The position numbers were made by a program, and so were the translations under genes. The notes under the pieces were generated by a model. That model was not told where the DNA came from. It saw only the letters and a program-made list of their open reading frames with translations, and searched no databases. Shown here in pieces: positions 1 through 10,609 of a stretch of 64,000 bases of DNA (positions are counted from its first letter, which is position 1; every line of letters begins with the position of its first letter). Source of the stretch: Vulcanisaeta sp. JCM 16159 (GTDB lineage: Archaea; Thermoproteota; Thermoprotei; Thermoproteales; Thermocladiaceae); NCBI RefSeq assembly GCF_001316265.1, contig NZ_BBDN01000001.1, forward strand, positions 62,001-126,000. Direction: 5' to 3'.

Positions 1-953
1 TTCACGGTACATCACCCGGCCGATGCCATAAATCTGAGGAATGTACTCTACTCGATGGATAGCGTTGGTATTATTGGTACTGGCTATATTGGGCTTGAGG
101 TTGCGAGCACTTAGGTTTAGGGGTAAGGAGGTGTTGATGATTGGTAGGTCTGGTTATCCATTACGTAAGTCCCTGGATGAGGATATGGGTAATATCGTTA
201 TAAATGAGTTAATTAAGCATGGCGTAAAGTTGCGATTGAATGAGAGAGTAATCGAGATTGATTACCAGGGTGATAAGCAGGTAATAATTACTGATGGTGG
301 TAAGCACGCTGTTGACGCCGTAATACTCGCAACGGGCATAAAACCAAATGCGGAATTGGCAAAACAACTCAATTTACGCATTGGTGAAACGGGTGCCGTG
401 TGGGTTGATAGTCGCATGAGGACAAGCATCGATAATGTCTATGCCGCGGGTGATATTGCCGAGACAAAGAACCTAATAACTGGTAAGCCCTACTGGCACC
501 CCTTTGGGACTACGGCTAATAAGATGGGGTTCGTGGCAGGTAGTAACATAGCTGGTAAGCCCATGGCCTTCCCCGGGGTTGTTGGTACCTCAATGACTAG
601 GTTCATGAACCTATACATAGCAAGTGCGGGATTAACAACGCAGGAAGCAATAAGGCATGGATTAAGGTGAGGAGTGCCGTAATAACCGCCAGGACTAAGG
701 CAAGGTATTACCCAGGCGGTGGTTATGTGACGATAAAACTAATAATTGATGAGGACAGCATGAGGATCCTGGGCGCCCAAGTACTTGGCGATGATGGCTC
801 CTACGTGCTTGGTAAAATCGATACATTAGCGGCATTAATGGCTAAGGGGGCAACCGTTGAAGACCTATTCATGAGCGACCTGGCTACCTACCTGCCGTAA
901 CCCAGGTCTGGGATCCATTAATAATTGCCGCGAGACAATTTCTCAGGAATTGA
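1..953 (+). CDS. FAD/NAD(P)-dependent disulfide reductase family protein (NADH oxidase / CoA-disulfide reductase type), 5' end missing, frameshifted
   Basis: The window opens inside this gene. Frame 1 reads the NAD-binding glycine motif GIIGTGYIGLEVA, then meets a stop near 115; the protein continues one frame over (FRGKEVLMIGRSGYPLRKS...), includes the second FAD motif VYAAGDIAE near 440, shifts again near 665 at a G run, and once more near 890. The final frame gives VWDPLIIAAR, the typical family C-terminus, ending at a TGA at 951-953. Members reduce O2, CoA disulfide or polysulfide with NAD(P)H; the active-site Cys lies in the missing N-terminal part, so the exact substrate cannot be assigned. 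The three frame changes look like indel errors because conserved sequence is kept on both sides. Confidence 0.85.
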
Positions 954-1057
954 CGCATTCTTTTATATTTAAATAAATTTAAGTATTTATAACTAAATGC
1001 TGATATTTTTAATGAACATACATATGCCTATTTAAGTAAAAATATAGGATGCATCAC

Positions 1058-1066
1058 TATATAAAT
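1058..1066 (+). promoter_or_regulatory. TATA box of cydA
   Basis: The stretch TATATAAAT lies about 29 bases before the cydA start at 1091 in a very AT-rich intergenic region (954-1090). In Thermoproteota this spacing places transcription start at or next to the ATG, so the mRNA is probably leaderless. No Shine-Dalgarno sequence is visible. Confidence 0.6.
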
Positions 1067-1090
1067 TGTTAATTCACATAACTATGCGCG

Positions 1091-2481
1091 ATGGTAGACC
1101 AACCCATACTCGGGGCGCCAACTGATGTTAGGGTTGTGACTGCGGTTGGTGTTTTAGCCCATTTAGCAATGGCATCGAGCTTCCTTGGCACAATACTCCT
1201 GGCCGTGGTTGCCGAGTACCTATACATAAGGAGCCGTAATCCCTTCTGGTATAACACTGCCAGGACGTTCTCAGTAATATCGACAATATTCTTCGGCGTT
1301 GGTGCGGCCTTCGGTACGCTGGTTGAGTTTGGCCTAGTTACGTTGTGGAGTAACTTCATATCGTTAATTGGCGAGACCATTGTGTTACCGTTTTACCTGG
1401 AGTTGTTTGCATTCCTAACTGAGGTAATAATATTGCCGCTCTATGTATTTACGTGGAACAAGATTGGGAATCAAGTCCTTCACTGGATAATAGGTATAGC
1501 CGCAGCATTTGGTGGCTATTATAGTGCCTACAACATATTGGCGGTCATGGCATCATTGAGCATGAGACCGCCAGGTCTCGAGGTTATTAACTTGTACCAG
1601 GCCACTGGCAGAACGTGGTTGGTTTAACGGATTACGTTGTTAAGTGGGCCTCGCCGACAGATGCTTGGAACATGTTCTGGTGGGGTGCCAATGTCTTCAT
1701 ATTCCACGGTATACTGGCCGCCGTCATACTTACCTGGTCGATAATAGCCGCGATATACCTATACCTATACATACGTGATAGGAAGCCCGAGAGACTAATG
1801 ATGCTTAAGGTACTGGTACCCACTGTGGCCGTGCTAACGGCAATTCAAGGCTTCGTACTTGGCCACCTACAGGGCGAGCTAGTTCTGCAGAATGACCCAC
1901 TTAAGTTGGCGGCTCTTGAGGGTATGTTCTGGAGTGGTCTCAGGGTTGATCCATTAACGAGCTTCCTTGCATATGGAACATTCAACCACGCCTTCTGGGG
2001 CTACTATAGCTGGCCTGCCTATGAGAGACCGCCAGCCTTCGTATTTGTGTTTTACTGGGCCTTCATGGTCATATTCGGAATATTACTCGGTATATGGAGC
2101 GGTGCCCTATCGCTTTGGTACCTATTCCCAGGCTTCTTTGGTCGTTTTGGCTGGGCTAGAGCGTTGGCGAACTTCTTTGAGAGGAGTGGCGTTTACTTAA
2201 TGCCTTTCTTCGCGGCCTTCGCATCGATTGGTGGCGCAGTTGCGGCTGAGTCGGGTAGGTACCCATTCATACTAGTTCAGGCAGACCCCAACCCAAATGG
2301 TGGCCCACCAATAATTACTGGTGTGCCCGTTGGACCAGGCGGCTTACTGAACCCAACGCTTTACTTCCCAGTTTGGTTGGCGGTGCTTGTGCTTATTGTT
2401 GAGGTTGCCATGCCGTCGCTAGCCGTGTTCATGGTTTACCTATACCTAAAGAGGGCGCTAGGTACGAAGAGACTAAGGTGA
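1091..2481 (+). CDS. cydA: Cytochrome bd-type oxygen reductase subunit I (CydA), one frameshift
   Basis: Integral membrane quinol:O2 oxidoreductase subunit. The first 178 residues hold an early TM helix with His24 (probable haem ligand), then GETIVLPFYLELFAFLTE, matching the CydA helix with the conserved acidic residues. After a one-base loss near 1620 the frame moves and the protein goes on from about 1615 to 2481, with the quinol-region pattern GHLQGELVLQNDPLKLAALEG and the late ESGRYPF motif that corresponds to GRQPW in bacterial CydA. About 460 residues together, normal for CydA. It is followed 27 bases later by a second subunit I homologue, the CydA-CydA' arrangement known from Caldivirga and relatives, in place of a classical CydB. 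Confidence 0.88.
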
Positions 2482-2508
2482 AGGCTGTGGAGTATTGAGG
2501 TGGTGGGT

Positions 2509-3782
2509 ATGGTCTCGGCAACAGACATTGCCGTGGGCTTAATCGCCTGGGCCTTTGCTGTTCACCTGCCCTGGTCTATACTGTGCTTGGCCTTGGGTGG
2601 ATATTACCAACACTTGAGTTAATTGGTTATAAGCGTAATAGGCAGGTCTACGTTGACCTGGCGCATAACATGGCTAATTACCTAATTACTATTTACGCAA
2701 TCGGTGGCCTCTTTGGCACGATAATAACCGTATTCCTCGCAGGCCTGCTGCCGATATTCACGAACATAGCTGGAGCCTTATTATGGCCCGTTTGGGGCGT
2801 CGCCATAGTCTTCGGCGTTGCCATAGCCCTACCCTTCATTGGCTTCTACTACAGGGGCTTTGGTAGGATTAGCCCAATGAAACATGTTATCATTGGTTAT
2901 GGCATGGCTGTATCGCTCACGGTTATACCGGCCATGTTCAGGCTCGTCTTCGCCTTCATTAATTACCCAGCCGGTGTTGAGGTGTTTAAGGATAACTCAT
3001 CAATTGTCGGCTTTACCCTAGGCATTAATTGGTCCCAGGTATTCCTAAACCCGACGTATGCCCCATTATTCCTAGCGACGCTCTTCGGCGCAATCGCGAT
3101 GACCGGGATACTCATAAGCTCCATATTTGGGTGGAGGTACTCAGTCGATAAGAGTGAGTATAGGCTGGTTGGGTATAGAATCAGTAATTGGGTGGGCCTA
3201 GCATTTGGTGTTCTCTACGCAGTATTCGCTGTATTGTACCTCTATGAGGTTTACCTACACTCGCCGACGGTTGCCTGGTCCATATTCGGTAAACCACCTG
3301 CATACCTACCATCAAGCCTATACCCGGTCTATGAACCAACCATGATATTGACCGGCGTATTCTACATGGACATAGCTCTGGGCTTAATACTGCTCGTATT
3401 AATAGTCTTATCCTTCAAGTTCATTAATAGGTCAATTTCGGCCCTTAAGTTAATCCTTGTATTGCTGTTGATGGTTAGTGCCGAGGTTATGAATGGGCTG
3501 GCGCACCTTCCCTACGCAATAGTCCCGCCATTATCTGCGGTGCCCGTGCTTGTTAAGGCGTACGGTCTACAATTCGCACTTCAGGTTGCCGATACATTAA
3601 AGGTCTCCACATTATTAACACCTGATTTGAACGCATTACTGCAGTTAGTGTCCGTGCAGCCCGGGCTACTTTACGGTAGTTTTGTTGTTTTTGCCCTATT
3701 TAATGCGTTGCTGCTTTACGTCATTTATGCCGCCCTCTCATGGAAGTGGACACCACAGGCACTTAGGGTTGAGGGGCAGTAA
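2509..3782 (+). CDS. CydA' - second CydA-like subunit of archaeal cytochrome bd-type oxidase, one frameshift
   Basis: A polytopic membrane protein that starts with ATG at 2509 (MVSATDIAVGLIAWAFAVHLPWS), contains a CydA-like early His, loses one base near 2580, and continues in the frame LGLGWILPTLELIGYKRN to 3782. About 424 residues with roughly nine hydrophobic helices. It resembles CydA at its N-terminus but lacks the GRQPW-like and quinol-loop motifs, as expected for CydA', which pairs with CydA in Thermoproteales. No CydB-like gene follows; the next gene is convergent and overlaps its 3' end by 20 bases. The assignment rests on context and similarity that I read by eye. Confidence 0.75.
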
Positions 3783-5279
3783 TCGCGTTGATTATCCTCC
3801 TTATTAAAATCATCACTATATTTCTCACATTCCCCGACACGGCCGTCGCAATTCCGAAGTAAATAATCAAAGTCATTATTGATGCAATAACCGCCTGCAT
3901 CAATGAAATAATAATGCTTGGGTAAAGCGTGAACCTCACCGCATGTGCAATAAGTGTTAGAATAATTATTGACAGTAGTGATGGTATTGCGTAATCCAGG
4001 ATTAATGCCCTGCCATTAAGCACAGATTTAAGGCTGCCCAACTTAATGAATCTAAACCCCAGCGCGGCCGTGTTTGCTAATAGTGATGATACTAATGCAC
4101 CAATTACTGCGTAGTACGTGAACCCCAAGTCCTTAAATAGTAGAATTGATGGTATCATCGTTGATAAATAAACAATGGTGAAGATAAGCTCGGCCAAGTG
4201 CGTATGTAGGATGAGACTCCTTAGGTAGACGCTGGGCCTTATTTCACGGGTATCTTGAATATCCCTCTTATCAATGCCCTGCATCACATTACTAATGAAT
4301 TGATTAACATTACCCAGGACGCTGTTTATCGCGAGGAGTATGATGGGTAGTACCAATAGGTTTATCTCACTCCGTATGCTTGGCCTAACAAGGTTTATGT
4401 AGATGCCGGGGAAGAACGACAGCGTTAGTGCCACATACGTTGTTATTAAGAGTAGTATTAGGAGGTCCCTATAGATTATGTTCAGTCTTCCGCGTTCAAG
4501 GAGCTCTCCGTATGTGACATTAATGAGTGTACCACCGTAGCCAAATGGCTTGCTGAGTATGAAGATAACGTACCAAATACCCAACTGGGCATAGCCGAAG
4601 ATCCCTATGAACATCGCGTCTAGGGACCTGAAGGAATTGATTGCGTATCCCATTAAAGGCACCCAGGATGCACTAAGGACCTCCTTCAGGTATCTGTGCG
4701 TGTCGTAGGCATGCACATTATACCTTAGTGAATATATGAAGGCGTATAGCGATGGTATGAATACTATGAAGAATGTTGACCACAAAATGACCTCTATGGT
4801 CCATCCAAGGACCATTATCACGGGTATTGCAATGAACTTAGTAATTGATTGAATAATGGACGTCACTACGAACCTACCCCTATCCTTAACCATCAATACG
4901 GAGTTAGTTATGGATTGAAGGTATGACGTTATTTCCGAGAGCACAGCTATAATAAGTACGAGCCAAGTGTAAGGCCCCATCTTAGACCAAACACTCGCTA
5001 GGTAGGCCATGGTTAGGGCGAGCGTCACTAGGTAGAAGATTGATGATACGTTTATGGCAGCCACAATGTTCAGTCCATTGTCCCTGGCCGTCAACCTTGG
5101 GTAGGCAAAGCTTATCAGTGCCGTTGGTAGGGTTGAGAAGGCTATTGTTGCGTTAAGTATGATAAAAGGCCAAGACCAGCCGTTGGTATCTTCCTCGTGA
5201 TGGCGATATTATATGTGAAACTACTTACTAGGGTAAGTAGTGACGCCAGCACGGCCATGGTCCTTATGTTCCTCGTCAT
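3763..5279 (-). CDS. MATE/MviN-like membrane flippase (polysaccharide or lipid-linked sugar export family), one frameshift
   Basis: About 500 residues with roughly 12-14 hydrophobic helices and few charged loops, in the pattern of Wzx/RfbX-type flippases. The start is ATG at 5277-5279 (MTRNIRTMAVLASLLTLVSS...); a frame change near 5165 joins this N-terminus to the long remainder beginning ...PTALISFAYPRLTARDNGL. It may move lipid-linked glycans for N-glycosylation or the S-layer, but no glycosyltransferase lies beside it, so the substrate is unknown. Its stop overlaps the 3' end of cydA' by 20 bases on the other strand. Confidence 0.65.
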
Positions 5280-5381
5280 TTATGCTGAACCTACGTAAAT
5301 TAATAATTTAAAATTTCCTCACATTGGGTTAGTCACGTTATTTTACTCGTTAATCTTTTCTACCGTGGGTAAAATAATGAT

Positions 5382-6315
5382 TTGATGATAATACTAGTAC
5401 ATGGGTCATTAGGACTTGATTATTTGATTCATAACATATTGCCAAATAATGACTGGGCGGTGTCCATGGTATGCCAAAGTAACGGTAATGAAACTGGCAT
5501 AGATGTAGAATTAACTCCGGGGATCATCACAAGGATCTCCTTACTATGGGGTAGAATACTTGATCTGAGGGATGATGACTTGAGACTACTGCTTGATGCC
5601 CTTGGTAATGCCTCAAGATTACGTGAGGCTGTAAACTACATACTTGAAACATACCTTGATTACAACGCATCAAGCTCTACTACTTCATGAGGCTAATGAA
5701 CATGGTCAATATCTGGAGGCCGATGGGTAAGGGCTGTATAAATGTCCCATTTATTGAACCAATAAAGTCCTTGGTAACCGCTGTAGTATTAGCCAATTAT
5801 GCATCTAACGGCATTAAGGGGTCAGCAATACTAGCATCGGATTATATAGATGAGATCAAAGATTCATTACAGGAGGTGAGGGGGCTTGGCAATATTTACG
5901 TTGTGACTAACCACGTACCTCACGATATTGGTATATTTGATGAACTAATAATGACCTCCATATCGATTCCGCAGGAACCTTTGGTAAATTAATTAGGGTT
6001 GGCGGTGGTGCAGGTTCTGAGGTATTAATTAAGAGACTTGGGTTGAGCGTCATAAGTAATAATTTCGAAAACAATAGGGAATTGTTAAGTGATATTGACC
6101 TAGAGATTTTGAGGACAGTTAATGAACTTGGGTTTACAACGATGGCGTCATTAATCGATATCGTATCACAATCAATGGGAACGTCCAAAAATAGCGTTAT
6201 TAAGGAATTAATTAAGCTTTCAAACATGAACCTAGTTAGGACTAGGTATTTAAGCGATGGCAGGGCCGTGGTCACACCAACCATGGCAGGCCTTAAGTTA
6301 CTAATGGCTAAATAA
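5382..6315 (+). CDS. Uncharacterised protein: ATPase-like N-terminal region plus C-terminal winged helix, two frameshifts
   Basis: Three consecutive frames form one protein of about 310 residues: 5382-5690, 5687-5992 and about 5975-6315. The junctions are TSGLMNMVNIW near 5688 and GTFGKLIRVGGGAG near 5980. The first part has the beta/alpha look of a P-loop fold but I see no Walker A. The last 75 residues (DIDLEILRTVNELGFTTMAS...) read as a winged-helix DNA-binding domain with a wing of RTRYLSDGRAVVTP. I do not recognise the family. It is divergent from the flippase and upstream of the aminotransferase; a transcription regulator or a degenerate ATPase regulator is possible. Confidence 0.55.
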
Positions 6316-6410
6316 GCTTGTTACAATTAGATATAACCTATTTACGTAATTATTCATCATGTAAAACTATAGAGAAGAATTTATTAATTAGATAAATCCC
6401 GGTAAAGCCG

Positions 6411-7794
6411 ATGCCACCCAAGTGGTACTGGCCAATAGACCCGAGCAACATTCCTAAAATAGTCGTTGAACCGCCAGGTCCAAAGGCCCAGGAGATAATA
6501 AAGATGGATGAATCACTGGTAATGCAGTCCTTTGGCCGGTGGTACCCACTGGTTATTCGGCGGGGTTATGGGCCCATCGTTGAGGACGCCGATGGTAACC
6601 TATACATTGACTTTAATGCTGGTATTGCGGTTATGAACGTTGGGCATAGCCATCCACGGGTTGTGGAGGCCATTAAGCGGCAGGCCGAGTTATTCACGCA
6701 CTATAGCATGACGGATTTCTACTATGAATTAATTGTTAAGCATGCATCAATGCTCAGGGAAATAGTGCCTATAAGTGGTGATAAACGTGTCTTCTACACA
6801 AACTCAGGTACTGAGTCAATAGAGGGGGCTATGAAGGTGGCACGTGGCCACTTCAGGAACCAGAGACCGTACATAGTCGCCTTCCTGGGCGCCTTCCACG
6901 GGAGGACCTACGGCTCTATGGCATTAACCGCAAGCAAGCCAATACAGAGGTTTGGTTTCAACCCGATGCTACCTAACGTAATACACATACCATACCCATA
7001 CCCCTACAGGTGCCCATTCGGAAAGAACTTAACCGAGGAGGAGTGCGGTGAGGCCGTTCTCGGTTACCTGGAGGATTGGATATTCGGAAAGATGGTTGAC
7101 CCAAGTGAGGTGTCGGCGATATTCTTCGAGCCAATACAGGGTGAGGGTGGCTATGTGGTTCCACCGAAAAACTTCTTCCCTGGACTGAGGAAGATTGCTG
7201 ATAAGTACGGCATATTACTCGTGGATGACGAGGTGCAGGCCGGATTTGGCAGGACTGGTAAGTGGTTCGCTATTGAGCATTGGGGTGTTGAGCCTGATGT
7301 AATAACAATGGCTAAGGCAATAGCTGCCGGTTTGCCACTCGGCGCCATAGTTGGTAGGGCAAACATAATGGACCTGCCAAGGGGGTCTCACGCCAATACC
7401 TTTGGCGGTAATCCAGTGGCCTTGGCAGCGGGTATTGAGGTCATAAACATAATAAATGATGAGGACCTGATGGTGAATGCGCAGAGTTGGTGATTACATT
7501 AAGAAGAGGTTTATGGAGGAGATGGACCGCGTGGAGTTGATCGGCGATGTGCGCGGTCTTGGTCTAATGATTGGTGTTGAGCTTGTTAGGAATAAGAGGA
7601 CCAAGGAGTATGCAATGAAGGAGATTGAGCGGGTGCTCTATGAATCATTTAAGAGGGGTGTTGCTGTGATTAGTGCTGGTAAGTCTACGATTAGGATTGC
7701 ACCACCGCTAAACATACCCATGGAGCTTGCCGAGAGGGCTGTGGATATAATGATTGATGTTATTAAGAAGGTTGATAGAGAACGTGTTAAGTGA
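6411..7794 (+). CDS. Class III PLP aminotransferase (4-aminobutyrate/acetylornithine type), one frameshift
   Basis: Fold-type I aminotransferase of about 460 residues. Visible are the substrate/cofactor segments FYTNSGTESIEGAMKVAR, FLGAFHGRTYGS, the aspartate in LLVDDEVQAGFGRTG that holds the pyridine nitrogen, and the PLP lysine in VITMAKAIAAGLPLGA. One base is lost near 7485: the first frame stops at 7493 and the C-terminal domain continues as RVGDYIKKRFMEEMDRVELIGDVRGLGLM to 7794. The class covers GABA, ornithine, lysine and adenosylmethionine donors; the sequence does not decide which. It ends two bases before a small convergent gene. Confidence 0.88.
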
Positions 7795-7796
7795 CT

Positions 7797-8030
7797 TTAA
7801 TTAATTAACGCATCCTTCAAAACCTCCTTCTCTTCCTCAAGGTACCACTCGAGCACGTAGTCATGCCTATCCGCGTAGTTCCTGGCGTATTCAAAGGCGT
7901 TTTTCCAGTCATCATCCTCATATATTATTCTCCAACCCTCCTCAATGAGTGACATATCCTCAGACTTACCACTGACTAGGATCCTACCCATCCTCCTGTT
8001 TATGAAGACTTTATACCTGCCAGTCATCAT
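7797..8030 (-). CDS. Small conserved-looking hypothetical protein, 77 aa
   Basis: A charged, soluble 77-residue protein (MMTGRYKVFINRRMGRILV..., ending in a Glu/Lys-rich helix). It begins with two ATG codons, and its stop lies two bases from the stop of the aminotransferase. I recognise no domain. The high content of Trp, Tyr and acidic residues and good codon use suggest a real gene rather than a chance ORF. Confidence 0.55.
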   Translation of the reverse strand: MMTGRYKVFINRRMGRILVSGKSEDMSLIEEGWRIIYEDDDWKNAFEYARNYADRHDYVLEWYLEEEKEVLKDALIN

Positions 8031-8105
8031 ATCACGTATACGTGTACAGGTTAAAAAGTCCTATCAGGTTTTTATTTAAAGAGTACACTGAAACTTTCAC
8101 TGAAC

Positions 8106-9026
8106 TTACGCAGAATTCACGAAACGATCTATGATATCCACGTACTTGTAAATATCATCAGGAAAAATCAGTAAGTAAGTAACATCACCAAACCTCTCCC
8201 TAACCCTTAGGAAGGCTTGAAAGACAGCGCCGCTGCTAAGACCAACGAGTAAGCCCGTATTCCTAGCCACGGTAATGACCCCCCTAATAGCCTCCTCAAG
8301 ACTAACATCAATAACCTCATCAACAACCTCACGAACCCACCTAGTCCCAGACTCAAGCCTCTTTATGCCAGGTATTGCGCTACCCACCGCAGGTTCAACA
8401 CCAACAACGTATACATCACCAAACTCATCCCTAAGCCTCCTGGCGATACCAGTTATATGCCCACCAGTGCCAACGCCAGCAATTAACACCTTAGGCACCT
8501 TACCAACACTCCTGAACTGCCTAACAATTTCCTCACCAGTGACGTAATAATGACCCTCGGGATTATCCACATTCTCAAACTGATTAAGATTAATCGCCTC
8601 ATTCCTAACGGCCTCCTCATTAACCCAACGCCAAAACTCCTCATCAATCATCTCCCTATCAACCCTAACAACCTCAGCACCCAAGACCTTGAGAAGCACC
8701 TCGGTGGTTTCGGGTAAGTGCTTCGTGGTATAAGCCCTGTACCTAAACCCATAAACATTAGCCAGAGCCGCCAAGGAAATCGCCACATTACCAGAGGAGG
8801 CCTCAAAGACTAGGTGACCACGTAAATCATTGCTTAAGTACTTACGGAGCAGGAATTGCACTGTTCTGTCCTTAATACTCCTACTAAGTGGATTGAAAAA
8901 CTCAAGCTTAGCCCAGGCATCACCAAAGCGATCAAGCCTAACGAGGGGCGTCGGGTAAAAACCACTTATGAAATCAATTACGCTAGGAAAAACATTCTTA
9001 CCATTGCTGCCTGCAAATACCAACAC
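8106..9026 (-). CDS. Cysteine synthase family PLP enzyme (O-acetyl- or O-phosphoserine sulfhydrylase type)
   Basis: 306 residues, fold-type II PLP enzyme. The PLP lysine is in NPLSRSIKDRTV, the asparagine loop in EASSGNVAISLAAL, the phosphate-binding glycine loop in GVGTGGHITGIARRL and the pyridine-side serine in GLSSGAVF. It would make cysteine from an activated serine and sulfide, or act as a cystathionine synthase homologue. The start is GTG at 9026 (MLVFAGSNGKN); an ATG six bases upstream is out of frame. A TTTTAAAG box about 35 bases upstream is a plausible promoter. Confidence 0.85.
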   Translation of the reverse strand: MLVFAGSNGKNVFPSVIDFISGFYPTPLVRLDRFGDAWAKLEFFNPLSRSIKDRTVQFLLRKYLSNDLRGHLVFEASSGNVAISLAALANVYGFRYRAYTTKHLPETTEVLLKVLGAEVVRVDREMIDEEFWRWVNEEAVRNEAINLNQFENVDNPEGHYYVTGEEIVRQFRSVGKVPKVLIAGVGTGGHITGIARRLRDEFGDVYVVGVEPAVGSAIPGIKRLESGTRWVREVVDEVIDVSLEEAIRGVITVARNTGLLVGLSSGAVFQAFLRVRERFGDVTYLLIFPDDIYKYVDIIDRFVNSA

Positions 9027-9130
9027 CTGCCATACTAACCCAGCAGGAATAACTAGGCCTTTAAAAGCATTATTTCAGGTTTCATTGTTGAAGAATTACC
9101 GATGTGCAAGTTCGCGATTTTCATTATGAA

Positions 9131-9235
9131 TGATTGAAAGAAAAAGTGTGGATGTACGGAATCCCCGCGGTTCGTCCGTCCACATTCATTGGGGACCGCC
9201 ACGGTCCTCTCTGGGACTGTCGCGGTGTTAATGCA
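9131..9235. other. Structured intergenic sequence of unknown role
   Basis: The 284-base gap between the Cys-synthase-like gene and rps17 is not plainly AT-rich like other gaps. It contains a hairpin whose outer arms are TGTGGA and TCCACA with inner arms CGGA and TCCG (about 9148-9186), then a perfect short hairpin GGACCG-CCA-CGGTCC (about 9195-9209). No C/D boxes, tRNA T-arm or clear ORF were seen. It could be a small RNA, the 5' region of rps17, or chance structure. Confidence 0.25.
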
Positions 9236-9310
9236 TTAATTGCCATGCTTATAAGTCTTTGGGTTCCTTTAAAAGAAATTGTTTTAAAGGGGTTATTTGT
9301 ACGCGGCTTG

Positions 9311-9762
9311 ATGGTTGAGGTCATTGTTAAGGAGCTGCCGGAGAGACCTAAGCCAGGTGAGAAGGTGCAATTACCCAATGGCGAGACTATTAGGGTTAGG
9401 CATGTTGGCATTCCCTGGCTCCTACCGCCTAAGAAGGTTTGCAATGACCCTGAGTGCCCATGGCATGGACACCTAAGTGTTAGGGGTCAGATCTTCACGG
9501 TAGTTGTTGAGAGTGTTCATGCAGGACTGCCACAATAATTCATGAATGGCTGCATTATGACCCTAAGTACAAGAGGTATGAGAGAAGGAGGAAGAAGATG
9601 CATGTTAGGGTTCCTCCATGCATTGACGTTAAGCCTGGCGACATTGTTTATATTGGCGAGACCAGGCCTTTGGGTAAGACTGTTAGGCATGTCGTCATTG
9701 GTAGGAGGGAGGATGTTACGGAGGTTAAATCCCAAGTTCTCAGGCTTGAGCAACAGCAATAA
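9311..9762 (+). CDS. rps17: Small ribosomal subunit protein uS17, one frameshift
   Basis: The archaeal uS17 has an N-terminal extension, then VGIPWLLPPKKVCNDPECPWHG with the CxxDPxCPxHG pattern, SVRGQIFT, and after a one-base loss near 9530 the second half TIIHEWLHYDPKYKRYERRR...PPCIDVKPGDIVYIGETRPLGKTVRHVV, ending at TAA 9760-9762. All hallmark segments are present across the two frames, so the frame change is almost certainly an error. The ATG at 9311 lies about 22 bases after TTTTAAAG, fitting a leaderless message. It stands outside a ribosomal protein operon. Confidence 0.93.
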
Positions 9763-9794
9763 CCCTTTAATAATCCCCAGCCTTAATGCGCATA

Positions 9795-10508
9795 ATGCTT
9801 TACGACGCGCATACGCACTTGCATGAGTTCCTGGACAGCAGGATTGCGGAGTTTGTTAGGGAGATAACCATTGCGGCCGTCTCCGATGATTACCCATCAT
9901 CAAGGAGAACAATCGAGTTATCGAGTAATTACGAGAATGTCATACCATGCGTAGGCATTCACCCCTGGAATGTGGATAAGGTTGGGCTTGATGAGTTAAG
10001 GCAGGTTGAGAAGTTACTATCTGAGGCCAGGTGCATTGGTGAGGTCGGGCTTGATAGGAGGTTTGTTCCCCAAACCTTTAATAGGCAGGTTGAGTTCTTT
10101 CAAGTCTTTGTCAATTGGGCTAGGGATTATGACCTGCCGCTTAATGTCCATGCGCCTGATGCCTGGAGGGATGTTCTTGAGATGGTTAGGAGGGCCGACG
10201 TGGATAGGGTCATGTTCCACTGGTATACCGGGCCTCTCAACCTTATTCAGGAGTTGAGGGATTATGGCTATTACGTGTCGATAAACGCGGCCATAAAGAT
10301 ACAGGAGAAGTCAAGGGCTGTGGCTAGGGAGGCGCCTCTTGGCATGATACTTCTCGAGAGCGATGGGCCATATGAGTATAGAGGTATAACGCTCGAGCCT
10401 CCTATGGTTAAAGATGCCGCCAACATTGTCGCTGAAGTAAAGGGCTTGAGTGTTGATGATGTTTGGGATGCGGTTAGTGCTAATTTCTCTAGACTTTTCA
10501 ACCTGTAG
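9795..10508 (+). CDS. TatD-family metal-dependent hydrolase
   Basis: About 237 residues, TIM-barrel amidohydrolase fold. Metal ligands are visible in order: YDAHTHLHEF, GIHPW, IGEVGLDRR, LPLNVHAPDA, MFHWYTG and LLESDGPYEY. Family members act as 3'-5' DNA/RNA exonucleases or D-aminoacyl-tRNA deacylase-like enzymes. ATG codons occur at 9786 and 9795; the TTTAATAA box centred near 9769 is 26 bases before the second, which I prefer. It lies 24 bases downstream of rps17. Confidence 0.85.
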   Translation: MLYDAHTHLHEFLDSRIAEFVREITIAAVSDDYPSSRRTIELSSNYENVIPCVGIHPWNVDKVGLDELRQVEKLLSEARCIGEVGLDRRFVPQTFNRQVEFFQVFVNWARDYDLPLNVHAPDAWRDVLEMVRRADVDRVMFHWYTGPLNLIQELRDYGYYVSINAAIKIQEKSRAVAREAPLGMILLESDGPYEYRGITLEPPMVKDAANIVAEVKGLSVDDVWDAVSANFSRLFNL

Positions 10509-10609
10509 TACTTAACCTATTTATTAATTGATACTCTATGTCCGTAACCACGTACATGCAGTATCAATAGTAATAGTTATTAAGACCCCAATTAATGGCT
10601 TAATTCCGT

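Noticed and set aside
9131-9235. Short Thermoproteales-type RNase P RNA
   Set aside because: None of the conserved P RNA regions (such as the GGAAAGTCC-like block) could be seen.
9134-9310. Extended N-terminus of uS17
   Set aside because: The added residues are not like uS17, and TATA boxes lie between this stretch and ATG 9311.
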